From DATKWV01 sp035529405 (GTDB lineage Bacteria; Planctomycetota; Phycisphaerae; Sedimentisphaerales; Anaerobacaceae), in assembly GCA_035529405.1 (NCBI GenBank), contig DATKWV010000186.1, forward strand, positions 1 to 12,528: 12,528 nucleotides of DNA, read 5' to 3'. The notes beneath the pieces are model-generated. The model saw only the letters and a list, made by a program, of their open reading frames with translations. It had not been told where the DNA came from and searched no databases. Position 1 is the first letter of the stretch; every line of letters begins with the position of its first letter. Shown here in pieces: positions 5,840-12,528 of the stretch. Both the position numbers and the translations under genes were made by a program.

Positions 5840-7660
5840 ATGCTTAAAAGAACGCACAGTTGCGGCCAGCTTCGCCTGTCCGATGCCGGCAAACAGGTAA
5901 TTCTGACAGGATGGACCCACTGGTACCGCAACCACGGTAACCTGATATTCATCGATGTGCGGGACAGGGAAGGTCTTACCCAGCTTGTTTTCAATTCCGA
6001 GACCCACCCTGATACTCACAAGCTCGCAGCCACGGTCCGGTGCGAATGGGTCATAGCGGCCAAAGGTACGGTGCAGCCGCGCAGCACGGAAAATCCCAGG
6101 TTATCCACCGGCCAGATAGAAGTGGCGGTAGAACAGTTCGAGGTAATTAATGTCTCAGCGACACCGCCTTTTGAAATGGCCGATGCCGAAAAAACCACCG
6201 AAGAGCTTCGGCTGACGCATCGATATATCGACTTGCGCAGGCACGTGATGCTCGAAAAACTGCAGATTCGTCACAGGGTGACAAAAGTCGTCCGGGATTA
6301 TTTCGACCGGCTCGGCTTCTGGGAGATCGAAACGCCCATCCTTGCCAAAAGCACCCCCGAAGGCGCAAGGGATTTTCTCGTACCAAGCAGACAGTTTAAG
6401 AGCTGTTTCTACGCACTGCCGCAATCACCCCAGTTGTTCAAGCAAATCCTGATGGTCAGCGGTGTGGACAAGTATTTCCAGATAGCACGCTGTTTTCGTG
6501 ATGAGGACCCGCGAGCAGACCGGCAGGCGGAATTCACCCAGATTGATGTCGAGGCCAGTTTCGTCGATATCGATGACATTATCAGCATACACGAGGTCCT
6601 GGTTGCTGAAATCTGGAAAGACATACTCGCAGTGGATGTAAAGACCCCGATGCGGAGAATGACTTACAACCAGGCGATGGATGATTACGGCACCGACAGG
6701 CCCGATTTGCGATTCGATATGAAACTAAAGGATATTTCCGATATTGCCGCAGAATCCACGTTCAAGGTCTTTACGGCGGCCCTTGAAAAAAAGGCGGTGG
6801 TGAAGGGACTTTGCGCACCGGCAGCGCAGGTTTATTCAAGGCACGATATAGACAAAACTCTGACCGCTTTCGCAGCCGAATACGCAGCAAAAGGCCTGGC
6901 CTCGTTGAAAGTGACCGCCGCCGGTACAGAATTGACCTGCGAAACCGGTATCTCAAAGTTCTTCACACCCGCTCAGCACCAGCAGATAATCGAACGTTTC
7001 GCCGCCAAAGACGGCGACCTTATTCTGCTTGTGGCCGATGATGAAAAAACAGCAAACAAGGCCCTGGCGCCCCTCAGGTGCAAACTGGCTAAAGACCTCA
7101 AGCTGTATGATGAAAATACTTTCCAGTTCGTCTGGATAGTGGATTTTCCGCTTTTTGAATGGAATCCTGATTTGCAGCGCTATGACTCGCTGCATCACCC
7201 CTTTACCGCCCCCTCGCAGCAGGATGTGGTTAAACTTGACAGCGACCCCGCAAGCGTCCGTTCCCGGGCCTATGATATCGTTGTTAACGGCACAGAAATC
7301 GGCGGCGGCAGCATTCGTATCCACGACCCCCGCTTGCAGCAAAAGGTTTTCGGGTTGCTTGGTATATCGGAAAAACAGGCGCTGCAGCAATTCGGATTTT
7401 TCTTAAAGGCTCTCAACTACGGTGCGCCGCCCCACGGTGGTATTGCACTTGGTCTGGACAGAATTATTATGTTGCTGACCGGCACGGATAATATAAAAGA
7501 TGTCATAGCCTTCCCGAAGACCCATAGAGGCCAGTGCCTTTTGAGCAATGCTCCAAGCCAGGTGGACCAAAAGCAGCTTGACGAGCTGAACCTTCGTATG
7601 CAGAGGCACTCGCACTCAATCGAACAGAAAACCGACGAACACAATTGTAGCGGTGGCTGA
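5840..7660 (+). CDS. aspS: Aspartyl-tRNA synthetase (AspRS), bacterial type
   Basis: A 606-residue class II synthetase that charges tRNA-Asp with aspartate. In order: an OB-fold anticodon-binding domain (1 to about 105), class II motif 1 near 153-165 (YFDRLGFWEIETPIL), motif 2 at 218-235 (CFRDEDPRAD then EFTQID), the bacterial GAD insert (about 290-420), and motif 3 at 538-543 (GLDRII). Length is normal for bacterial AspRS. In the anticodon domain the sequence WYRNHGNLIF puts His32 where discriminating E. coli AspRS has Leu30; His here is typical of non-discriminating enzymes that also charge tRNA-Asn for later amidation by GatCAB. The Shine-Dalgarno gaagga sits 8 bases before the ATG. The upstream gene is divergent. 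The stop lies 4 bases before the sensor kinase start, implying one transcript. Confidence 0.96.
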   Translation: MLKRTHSCGQLRLSDAGKQVILTGWTHWYRNHGNLIFIDVRDREGLTQLVFNSETHPDTHKLAATVRCEWVIAAKGTVQPRSTENPRLSTGQIEVAVEQFEVINVSATPPFEMADAEKTTEELRLTHRYIDLRRHVMLEKLQIRHRVTKVVRDYFDRLGFWEIETPILAKSTPEGARDFLVPSRQFKSCFYALPQSPQLFKQILMVSGVDKYFQIARCFRDEDPRADRQAEFTQIDVEASFVDIDDIISIHEVLVAEIWKDILAVDVKTPMRRMTYNQAMDDYGTDRPDLRFDMKLKDISDIAAESTFKVFTAALEKKAVVKGLCAPAAQVYSRHDIDKTLTAFAAEYAAKGLASLKVTAAGTELTCETGISKFFTPAQHQQIIERFAAKDGDLILLVADDEKTANKALAPLRCKLAKDLKLYDENTFQFVWIVDFPLFEWNPDLQRYDSLHHPFTAPSQQDVVKLDSDPASVRSRAYDIVVNGTEIGGGSIRIHDPRLQQKVFGLLGISEKQALQQFGFFLKALNYGAPPHGGIALGLDRIIMLLTGTDNIKDVIAFPKTHRGQCLLSNAPSQVDQKQLDELNLRMQRHSHSIEQKTDEHNCSGG

Positions 7661-7664
7661 GCTT

Positions 7665-9290
7665 ATGGTAAGACATTTAACCGGCGTTTGCCAAAAAATC
7701 CTGGTCTTTTTGCATTTTTGGCCGCTTTCTTTAGCCGGCAAGTGCAGAATCGCTTTTGGTGCAGCGGTAATTGTCGTATTGGCACTTGCGCTTTCCATAC
7801 CTTACATCTGGATGGGCCAATTGACCAAAAAAACTTCGCTTGATGTTGCAAGAGCAACATCCGAAACGCTTCTGCGCAACCATTTTCAACTGGGCCATAC
7901 CGGCAAAGAAACGCTTGCAGAACTGGACAACAGGGGCATGGTAATGAATCCGGACCAGAGACAGATACACTGGATTCGTTTTACACAGGGCAATTACCGA
8001 CAGGTCGAACAGCTCACGGAGGAGCACAATCGCATAATTGAATCTCTCAGAACTGATGACAGTAGAGAGGACGTTATATTCTGGAACAGAAACAGCGGTG
8101 TGCTTGAAAGTCATTACATTAGAATATTCAGAGCCACGGATAACTGTATAAATTGCCATAACACCCAGGGTTCTGCAAGTGCGTTTGGCCGAAACGAGCC
8201 CATCGGTGTTGCCATTATGCAGCGCCCGGCCGCGGAGGTCGGCAGGATTATTCTTATGAACCAGGTCTGGACCATTGTTGCCGGCCTTATAGGCGGCGTG
8301 GGCGCGGTCGTGGCCTTCTATATGATTACCCAGCGCGTGATTCTTCGTCCTATCCGCCAGTTACGCGCTCTTGCAAATAATGTTGCCGACGGAAACCTCG
8401 ACATAAGAAGCTCCATAAAAACGCGCGATGAGTATGAAAAACTGGCTAACGCCTTTAATCACATGTTGGACAGCCTGCAGGCCATTCAAAAAAAACTCCA
8501 ACAGGCAAACAGGCAGCTTGATGATAAAATTGCCGAACTGTCGCAGCGCAATATCGAATTATATAAAGCCAACAAAATAAAAAGTGAATTCCTGGCAAAT
8601 ATCAGCCATGAGTTTAGAACACCCCTGAATGCTATACTCGGTTTCGCTGATATAATAAGAGAAAAACCCCAGGTCTTGGAAAACCAAAAAACCAAAAGAT
8701 ATGCTGAAAATATCATCGCCGGCGGCAAAAGACTGCTGAATATGGTCAACGACCTGCTTGACCTGGCAAAAATCGAGGCCGGGAAAATGCAGCTGCACAT
8801 GGAAGACGTCCAAGTACCACAATTGTGTAAGTCTCTGGTTGCGTCTTTCTCGCCTCTTACAAAAAAGAAAAAAATAAAAGTCAAACTGGTACTCGATGAT
8901 GATATACCCAACCTCCTTACCGACGCCGGTAAAATACAGCAAATACTGTATAATTTCCTTAGTAATGCCGTAAAGTTCACGCCACAAAGAGGCAGAATTG
9001 AAATGCGTGTTGATATGCTGGAGGATAAGACCTTGCGACTTTCCGTATCTGATACAGGCTGCGGCATTGCCGACGCCGACAAGGAAAAAATATTCGACAA
9101 ATTCAGACAAACTGACGGCTCTATTACACGACAGTCCGCGGGGACCGGCCTGGGCCTGACTATAAGCAAAGACCTGGCCGCTATGCTCGCAGGCAGTGTT
9201 GGAATGGATAGCCGTCTGGGACATGGTGCCACATTTTGGCTTGATATACCGGTTGTGACCAGCGAAACCGGTAACCAGTCCGTAAAATGA
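7665..9290 (+). CDS. Sensor histidine kinase with heme-c (Tll0287-like) domain
   Basis: A 541-residue membrane sensor kinase. Transmembrane helix 1 (about 29-49) and helix 2 (about 199-220) enclose a periplasmic Tll0287/DUF3365-like domain with CINCH at 161-165, a c-type heme attachment motif. Next are HAMP (about 221-273), a coiled coil (272-305), HisKA with phosphoacceptor His315 (NISHEFRTPLNAI), and HATPase with the N box (FLSNAVKF, 431-438), G1 (DTGCGI, 463-468), F box (FDKF) and G2 (GTGLGL, 493-498). All catalytic boxes look intact. It should sense redox state, oxygen, NO or another heme ligand outside the membrane and phosphorylate a response regulator, which is not in the window. The ATG at 7665 has GGTGG 8 bases upstream; a GTG at 7653 overlaps the aspS end and lacks a binding site. 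Confidence 0.9.
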   Translation: MVRHLTGVCQKILVFLHFWPLSLAGKCRIAFGAAVIVVLALALSIPYIWMGQLTKKTSLDVARATSETLLRNHFQLGHTGKETLAELDNRGMVMNPDQRQIHWIRFTQGNYRQVEQLTEEHNRIIESLRTDDSREDVIFWNRNSGVLESHYIRIFRATDNCINCHNTQGSASAFGRNEPIGVAIMQRPAAEVGRIILMNQVWTIVAGLIGGVGAVVAFYMITQRVILRPIRQLRALANNVADGNLDIRSSIKTRDEYEKLANAFNHMLDSLQAIQKKLQQANRQLDDKIAELSQRNIELYKANKIKSEFLANISHEFRTPLNAILGFADIIREKPQVLENQKTKRYAENIIAGGKRLLNMVNDLLDLAKIEAGKMQLHMEDVQVPQLCKSLVASFSPLTKKKKIKVKLVLDDDIPNLLTDAGKIQQILYNFLSNAVKFTPQRGRIEMRVDMLEDKTLRLSVSDTGCGIADADKEKIFDKFRQTDGSITRQSAGTGLGLTISKDLAAMLAGSVGMDSRLGHGATFWLDIPVVTSETGNQSVK

Positions 9291-9311
9291 CACCCTGCCG
9301 CAGTGACCGAT

Positions 9312-9340
9312 TTGACCAGCAGGCCGAATTGAGTTACAAT
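9312..9340 (+). promoter_or_regulatory. Strong sigma-70 promoter for coaD
   Basis: TTGACC (9312-9317) and TACAAT (9335-9340) are 17 bases apart, each 5 of 6 to consensus. The start would be near 9347, leaving a very short leader with GAGGA 8 bases before the ATG at 9363. Confidence 0.7.
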
Positions 9341-9362
9341 TATTTTGCCGAGGATTTATTAA

Positions 9363-9866
9363 ATGAGAAAAAAGTTTGTAAGAGCGATTTTCCCGGGTTC
9401 GTTTGACCCTATTACCAACGGGCATTTGGACGTTATAAACCGCGGGATAAAGCTTTTCGACGAGCTGATTATAGCGGTGGGAACAAGCCCGGTTAAGAAC
9501 GCACTTTTTACACCGCAGGAACGGGTCGAAATGATAGCTGAACTTGTTGCCGATATGCCCGGTGTCTCGGTTGAGAGCTTCGACGGCCTGACTGTTGGGT
9601 ATGCCGCAAAAAAAAATGCCGATGTCATACTCAGGGGATTGCGCAGTCTCACTGACATCCATTACGAGTTCAAGCTTGCTATGACCAACCGCTCTGTGGC
9701 GGGTATCGAAACAGTCTTTGTTATGACAAGCGCTGAATATGGTTTCACCAGCTCGACCCTGATTCGTGAGATTGCCGCCATGGGCGGGAATGTTTCGAAT
9801 CTTATTCCGAAAACTGTCTATGAGCGCCTGCAGAAACGCCTTAAAAAGTTGGAAACCCCGAAATAA
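9363..9866 (+). CDS. coaD: Phosphopantetheine adenylyltransferase (PPAT)
   Basis: A 167-residue cytoplasmic enzyme of coenzyme A synthesis. It joins 4'-phosphopantetheine and ATP to give dephospho-CoA and pyrophosphate. The nucleotidyltransferase motif GSFDPITNGH is at 12-21, containing the T/HxGH-type signature. RGLRSLTDIHYE at 91-102 corresponds to the conserved RGLRxxxDxxYE, and TSSTLIRE (129-136) to the ISSSxxRE-type motif. Length is typical of the bacterial hexameric enzyme. The ATG at 9363 has GAGGA at ideal spacing and a strong promoter just upstream, so it is transcribed apart from the kinase. The next gene begins 99 bases downstream on the same strand and may share the transcript. 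Confidence 0.96.
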   Translation: MRKKFVRAIFPGSFDPITNGHLDVINRGIKLFDELIIAVGTSPVKNALFTPQERVEMIAELVADMPGVSVESFDGLTVGYAAKKNADVILRGLRSLTDIHYEFKLAMTNRSVAGIETVFVMTSAEYGFTSSTLIREIAAMGGNVSNLIPKTVYERLQKRLKKLETPK

Positions 9867-9965
9867 AAAACCACGGGTAAAGCTGCAAAAAAAGATACCG
9901 GGGCCAAATCCTGAGTTGGTAAAGGTGTGTGCGTGAAAAATCGGCTTTGACGCTGAGGAGTTTTT

Positions 9966-10331
9966 TTGTTCACCATTTGCATTGAAACCTGTTTTTCTGC
10001 ATCCCATCAGTTGACCTTGACGGATGGCTCAAAAGAGCCTCTGCACCGTCACAAATGGCTGGTCAAAGCCGGCGTCAGCAGCGACAGCCTCAACAATATG
10101 GGCCTTGTAATTGATTTTCGCCGACTCAAAACTATGGTTAACTCTGTTGTGTGCGTTTTTGAAAATAACCGACTGGAGACCCTTGACTGTTTTCAGCGAA
10201 ACAATTCATCTGCCGAGAACGTAGCCAAATATATATACGACAAGCTTGAGCCTAAGCTGCCCGAGGGTGTCAAACTCGATTTTGTCAGTGCAATGGAAAA
10301 AGGTGCCTGCACAGCGAAATTTTCCAAATAG
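9966..10331 (+). CDS. Divergent 6-pyruvoyl-tetrahydropterin synthase/QueD-fold protein
   Basis: A 121-residue protein of the 6-PTPS/QueD family. The zinc ligands are present: His14 (FSASHQL) and the HxH pair His27/His29 (LHRHKW). GLVIDFRRLK (46-55) and SSAENVAKYIYDKL (81-94) match the family core, and a C-terminal Glu (111) is kept. But the usual catalytic Cys four residues before the HxH His is Lys23, with Glu24 beside it, and the Asp-His pair of the dimer interface is Glu66-Asn67. It may therefore not catalyse the normal QueD or PTPS reaction. A PTPS-III-like reaction using Glu24 is conceivable but unproven. The start is TTG: GAGGAG (9955-9960) lies 5 bases upstream and an in-frame stop at 9948 rules out anything earlier. 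No other queuosine or folate gene is nearby. Confidence 0.78.
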   Translation: MFTICIETCFSASHQLTLTDGSKEPLHRHKWLVKAGVSSDSLNNMGLVIDFRRLKTMVNSVVCVFENNRLETLDCFQRNNSSAENVAKYIYDKLEPKLPEGVKLDFVSAMEKGACTAKFSK

Positions 10332-10360
10332 ACGGTTGCTTGCTGTATAATTGTCCTGGC

Positions 10361-10390
10361 TTGACTACACCTTGACCATTACGGTAGAAT
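10361..10390 (+). promoter_or_regulatory. Promoter for the mcsA-mcsB operon
   Basis: TTGACT (10361-10366) and TAGAAT (10385-10390) are 18 bases apart. The start would be near 10397, giving a leader of about 100 bases. A perfect TATAAT at 10346-10351 lies just upstream but lacks a good -35; it may be a second, weaker start. No CtsR-like operator or CIRCE element was seen. Confidence 0.5.
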
Positions 10391-10499
10391 AGACCTGTAG
10401 GCGTTTATTGATTCAGGCCGTTGGTTTAGACTTGTAAATGAGATGATACTTAGGGTGCTGTTTGTATAAGGACGCCGAAATCCGTAAGGGAACGAACTT

Positions 10500-10994
10500 A
10501 TGAATTGTCAGGTATGCAACAAAAACGAGGCCACAATCCATCTAACGGAGATAACCAACGGCATTCGCACGGAAATGCACATCTGTGAACGCTGTGCTGC
10601 CAAACAGGAAATAGTCATCAAAAACCAGGTGCCTGTAAATGAATTACTTAGCAATCTGCTTGCCTCGCAGCCTTCGGAGCAGGAACTGCTGGGCCAGCCG
10701 GACGGTAAGACCTCGTGTCCGTATTGCGGCTTCAGCCTGGCTCAATTCAACAAAGAGGCCGTTTTGGGATGTCCGTATGATTATGAAGTTTTTGAACATG
10801 CCCTTTTACCGCTGGTTAAAAGGGCTCATGACGGCAGAACCTTTCATTGCGGTAAAATCCCTTCTAAAACGCCCGCCGATGCAAGAAAGCAAATAGAGCT
10901 GTTAAGCATGCGTCAAAAACTGGACCAGGCCATACGAAACGAGGATTATGAAACCGCCGCAAGGCTGCGGGATGAGATTGCCAAAATGCAGTAG
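10500..10994 (+). CDS. mcsA: McsA-type zinc-finger/UVR-motif protein
   Basis: A 164-residue cytoplasmic protein. The first zinc module is complete: Cys3-x-x-Cys6 and Cys29-x-x-Cys32. The second has Cys73-x-x-Cys76 and Cys91, but the fourth ligand is Asp94 (GCPYDYEVF where B. subtilis McsA has GCSECY). The stretch around 97-120 (VFEHALLPLVKRAH, then HCGKIPSK) matches McsA, and a UVR motif occupies about 131-163. In B. subtilis McsA activates and is a partner of the arginine kinase McsB; its location directly ahead of mcsB supports the same role. The Shine-Dalgarno is AAGGG, 9 bases before the ATG. The mcsB start is 45 bases downstream. It could instead be annotated simply as a UvrB/UvrC-motif protein. 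Confidence 0.88.
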   Translation: MNCQVCNKNEATIHLTEITNGIRTEMHICERCAAKQEIVIKNQVPVNELLSNLLASQPSEQELLGQPDGKTSCPYCGFSLAQFNKEAVLGCPYDYEVFEHALLPLVKRAHDGRTFHCGKIPSKTPADARKQIELLSMRQKLDQAIRNEDYETAARLRDEIAKMQ

Positions 10995-11039
10995 TATGGG
11001 ATGAAAAGATAAATAACCACGGCTTTATACCGACGTACT

Positions 11040-12170
11040 ATGAAACTGACTGACTTAAGTAATGACATTAATGAGTGGTTTAGCGGCGAAGGACCGTTAT
11101 CCGATATCGTCATTTCCTCGCGGATTCGGTTGGCCAGAAATCTGGCCGGGCATAAATTCCTGAGCCGGTGTTCCAATGCCGAAAAATCGGAAATACTCAA
11201 GAAACTCAAAGATGTACTAATGTCGCTGGACCTCGGGGATAAAGTGTCCTATATAAGTGTTGACAAATCCCCCACTCTCGATAAGCACTTTATGGTCGAA
11301 CGGTACCTCATTAGCCGTAATCATGCCTTCAGCAAGGGCCCCCGCGGGGTAGTTATTGCTCACAGGGAATTCTTCACTGCCATGATTAACGAAGAGGACC
11401 ATCTGCGGCTCCAGGTGCTCAAGGCCGGTTGTCAGATTTCCCAGTGTGCCGAACAGATAAGCCATATTGACGATATGATTGAGCAGCAGCTCGGCTATGC
11501 TTTCAACCCCCGCTACGGATATTTGACCGCCTGTCCGACGAATCTGGGCACCGGTATACGCGTTTCGGTAATGCTGCACCTGCCGGCCCTGAAGATGACC
11601 GGCCAGATGGATAGGTTTATCAACGCCGCCAGGGCCATGAATTTAGCCGTCCGAGGCCTGTTTGGAGAAGGTACGGATGCCGCCGGTGATTTTTACCAGC
11701 TCTCAAATCAGGTTACGCTGGGTTTCTCAGAGTCCGATATCGTCTCCCAATTTGAAAACACCATAATTCCCGAAATTGTCGAATATGAAAATGCAGCAAG
11801 AAATCAGCTGTTGGTAAAAAAAAGGGATATTCTTGACGACAAGATTTCGCGGGCTATGGCCCTGCTCAAGAATGCCCACCTGATAAGTTCGCAGGAAGCT
11901 TTGTTCTTGCTGAGCCATTTGCGCCTCGGCATCAATATCCGTGAACGTATGGGTGTTTCCACGCCCGCGATTGACAGGCTTTGCCGCCAAAATCCCCACG
12001 ACGGTGACGAAACTAACCCGCAAGGTCTTTCTATCAGGACCATAAATCAACTTTTCATGCTTACCTTGCCCGCCCATCTTCAAATCAACTACGGCAAGCC
12101 TTTGGACCCTGCTCACAGGGATGCCCTTCGGGCCCAGATTATACGTTCCGCTCTCAACCGCTCTACCTGA
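11040..12170 (+). CDS. mcsB: Protein arginine kinase McsB
   Basis: A 376-residue protein of the phosphagen-kinase fold that transfers phosphate from ATP to arginine side chains of proteins, a degradation mark in Bacillus. Visible motifs: SSRIRLARNL (26-35), the acidic NEEDH loop (117-121), the active-site region TACPTNLGTG with Cys165, and GLFGEGTDAAGDFYQLSNQ in the nucleotide-binding half. RDALRA (360-365) fits the RDxxRA phosphoarginine-binding allosteric motif known from bacterial McsB and absent from creatine kinases, so the specific McsB call is favoured. The ATG at 11040 has no clear Shine-Dalgarno, so translation may depend on mcsA. No ctsR or clpC gene adjoins it, unlike Firmicutes operons; dnaK follows instead. 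Confidence 0.95.
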   Translation: MKLTDLSNDINEWFSGEGPLSDIVISSRIRLARNLAGHKFLSRCSNAEKSEILKKLKDVLMSLDLGDKVSYISVDKSPTLDKHFMVERYLISRNHAFSKGPRGVVIAHREFFTAMINEEDHLRLQVLKAGCQISQCAEQISHIDDMIEQQLGYAFNPRYGYLTACPTNLGTGIRVSVMLHLPALKMTGQMDRFINAARAMNLAVRGLFGEGTDAAGDFYQLSNQVTLGFSESDIVSQFENTIIPEIVEYENAARNQLLVKKRDILDDKISRAMALLKNAHLISSQEALFLLSHLRLGINIRERMGVSTPAIDRLCRQNPHDGDETNPQGLSIRTINQLFMLTLPAHLQINYGKPLDPAHRDALRAQIIRSALNRST

Positions 12171-12259
12171 CGTTGGAAATCTCACGCCAAAGCCGGCATT
12201 GCTCTATATGGCTGCCCGGGTTTTGTCTGCAGAAATGGTATGCTGGGCTGGCTCACATC

Positions 12260-12272
12260 TGCCAAAATGGCA
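12260..12272. promoter_or_regulatory. Palindrome upstream of the sigma-54 promoter, possible activator site
   Basis: TGCCA-AAA-TGGCA is a perfect 5-bp-arm palindrome centred about 133 bases upstream of the predicted dnaK start. That distance is in the range where sigma-54 activator (enhancer-binding) proteins usually bind. It is short and could be chance. Confidence 0.3.
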
Positions 12273-12372
12273 AAATCGTCAAACAGCAGGGTACCTGTAA
12301 CTATACACTGAAAAAGCTAACTTCTTGAAATAAAGAACCTTACAATAACTTTACCTGCTTTGGGCGATTGAC

Positions 12373-12388
12373 TGGCACGGCTTTTGCA
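12373..12388 (+). promoter_or_regulatory. Sigma-54 (RpoN) -24/-12 promoter for dnaK
   Basis: TGGCACG (12373-12379), four bases, then TTGCA (12384-12388) match the sigma-54 consensus TGGCACG-N4-TTGCW at every specified position. The invariant GG (12374-12375) and GC (12386-12387) are correctly spaced. Transcription would start near 12399, leaving a leader of about 47 bases before dnaK. No comparable sigma-70 promoter is evident at the same place, and there is no CIRCE element. Confidence 0.75.
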
Positions 12389-12445
12389 CCCAATCCATAG
12401 GCGAAACTTGTATACGTAAATTATATAGACGAAAGGAAGTTAATT

Positions 12446-12528
12446 ATGGCTAAGATAATAGGAATAGACCTGGGAACCACTAATTCGGTTGTGGCAGTAA
12501 TGGAGGGTTCATCACCGAAGGTTTTGAT
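12446..12528 (+). CDS. dnaK: Molecular chaperone DnaK (Hsp70), 5' end only
   Basis: Only the first 27 codons are in the window; the gene runs off the right edge. The start MAKIIGIDLGTTNSVVAVME contains the N-terminal phosphate-1 loop of the Hsp70 ATPase (GIDLGTTNS), which is highly diagnostic. DnaK is the cytoplasmic ATP-driven chaperone that works with DnaJ and GrpE. The Shine-Dalgarno AAGGA sits 8 bases before the ATG. The promoter appears to be of the sigma-54 type. The gene follows mcsB by 275 bases on the same strand, so the two are probably separate transcripts. Confidence 0.95.
   Translation, partial: MAKIIGIDLGTTNSVVAVMEGSSPKVL

Noticed and set aside
8559..10007. 482-codon open frame on the - strand opposite the kinase end, coaD and the pterin-synthase-like gene
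   Set aside because: It runs antisense to three supported genes with intact motifs; its own translation has no family features and no start signals.
12171..12445. CIRCE or HrcA-type control of dnaK
   Set aside because: No TTAGCACTC-N9-GAGTGCTAA-like repeat is present; the only strong promoter match is sigma-54.

Overview
The window looks like a chromosomal segment of a Planctomycetota-type bacterium, most plausibly class Phycisphaerae. This is an inference from the gene mix: an exosortase (PEP-CTERM) substrate, McsA/McsB arginine-kinase genes without ctsR or clpC beside them, a His-type AspRS, a Tll0287-like c-type heme sensor kinase and a sigma-54-type promoter in front of dnaK. No 16S rRNA or other taxonomic marker is present, so the assignment is tentative. 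There is no sign of a phage, insertion sequence, CRISPR array, tRNA or rRNA.

Left part (1-2199, + strand). About 340 bases at the left edge carry no credible gene but do hold a strong hairpin and short repeats. They are followed by a promoter and a secreted, cysteine-rich PEP-CTERM protein, then by a ribokinase-type sugar kinase that appears to have its own promoter.

Centre left (2269-5601, - strand). Read in its direction of transcription: a nucleotidyltransferase-fold protein, a TPM-domain protein with a glycine-rich tail (YgcG type) starting 2 bases after it, a 211-base spacer containing a 15-bp inverted repeat and other hairpins, a LemA family protein, and an AEC-family permease. The first three form a membrane/envelope-associated module of unknown function.

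Centre right (5840-10331, + strand). A divergent intergenic region supplies a good sigma-70 promoter for aspS. A histidine kinase with a CxxCH heme-c motif follows 4 bases after aspS. A near-consensus promoter then drives coaD, followed by a divergent 6-pyruvoyl-tetrahydropterin-synthase-fold protein that starts at TTG and lacks the usual catalytic residues.

Right part (10361-12528, + strand). This is a protein quality-control cluster: promoter, mcsA, mcsB, then a 275-base spacer with an exact-match sigma-54 (-24/-12) promoter and the first 27 codons of dnaK. McsB marks proteins with phosphoarginine and McsA is its zinc-finger partner; DnaK is the Hsp70 chaperone. Their adjacency and the RpoN-type promoter are the most interesting regulatory feature here. 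I saw no wholly new multi-gene system. The best candidates for something under-described are the sigma-54 control of dnaK, the catalytically atypical pterin-synthase homologue, the heme-c kinase coupled to aspS, and the nucleotidyltransferase/TPM/LemA set.
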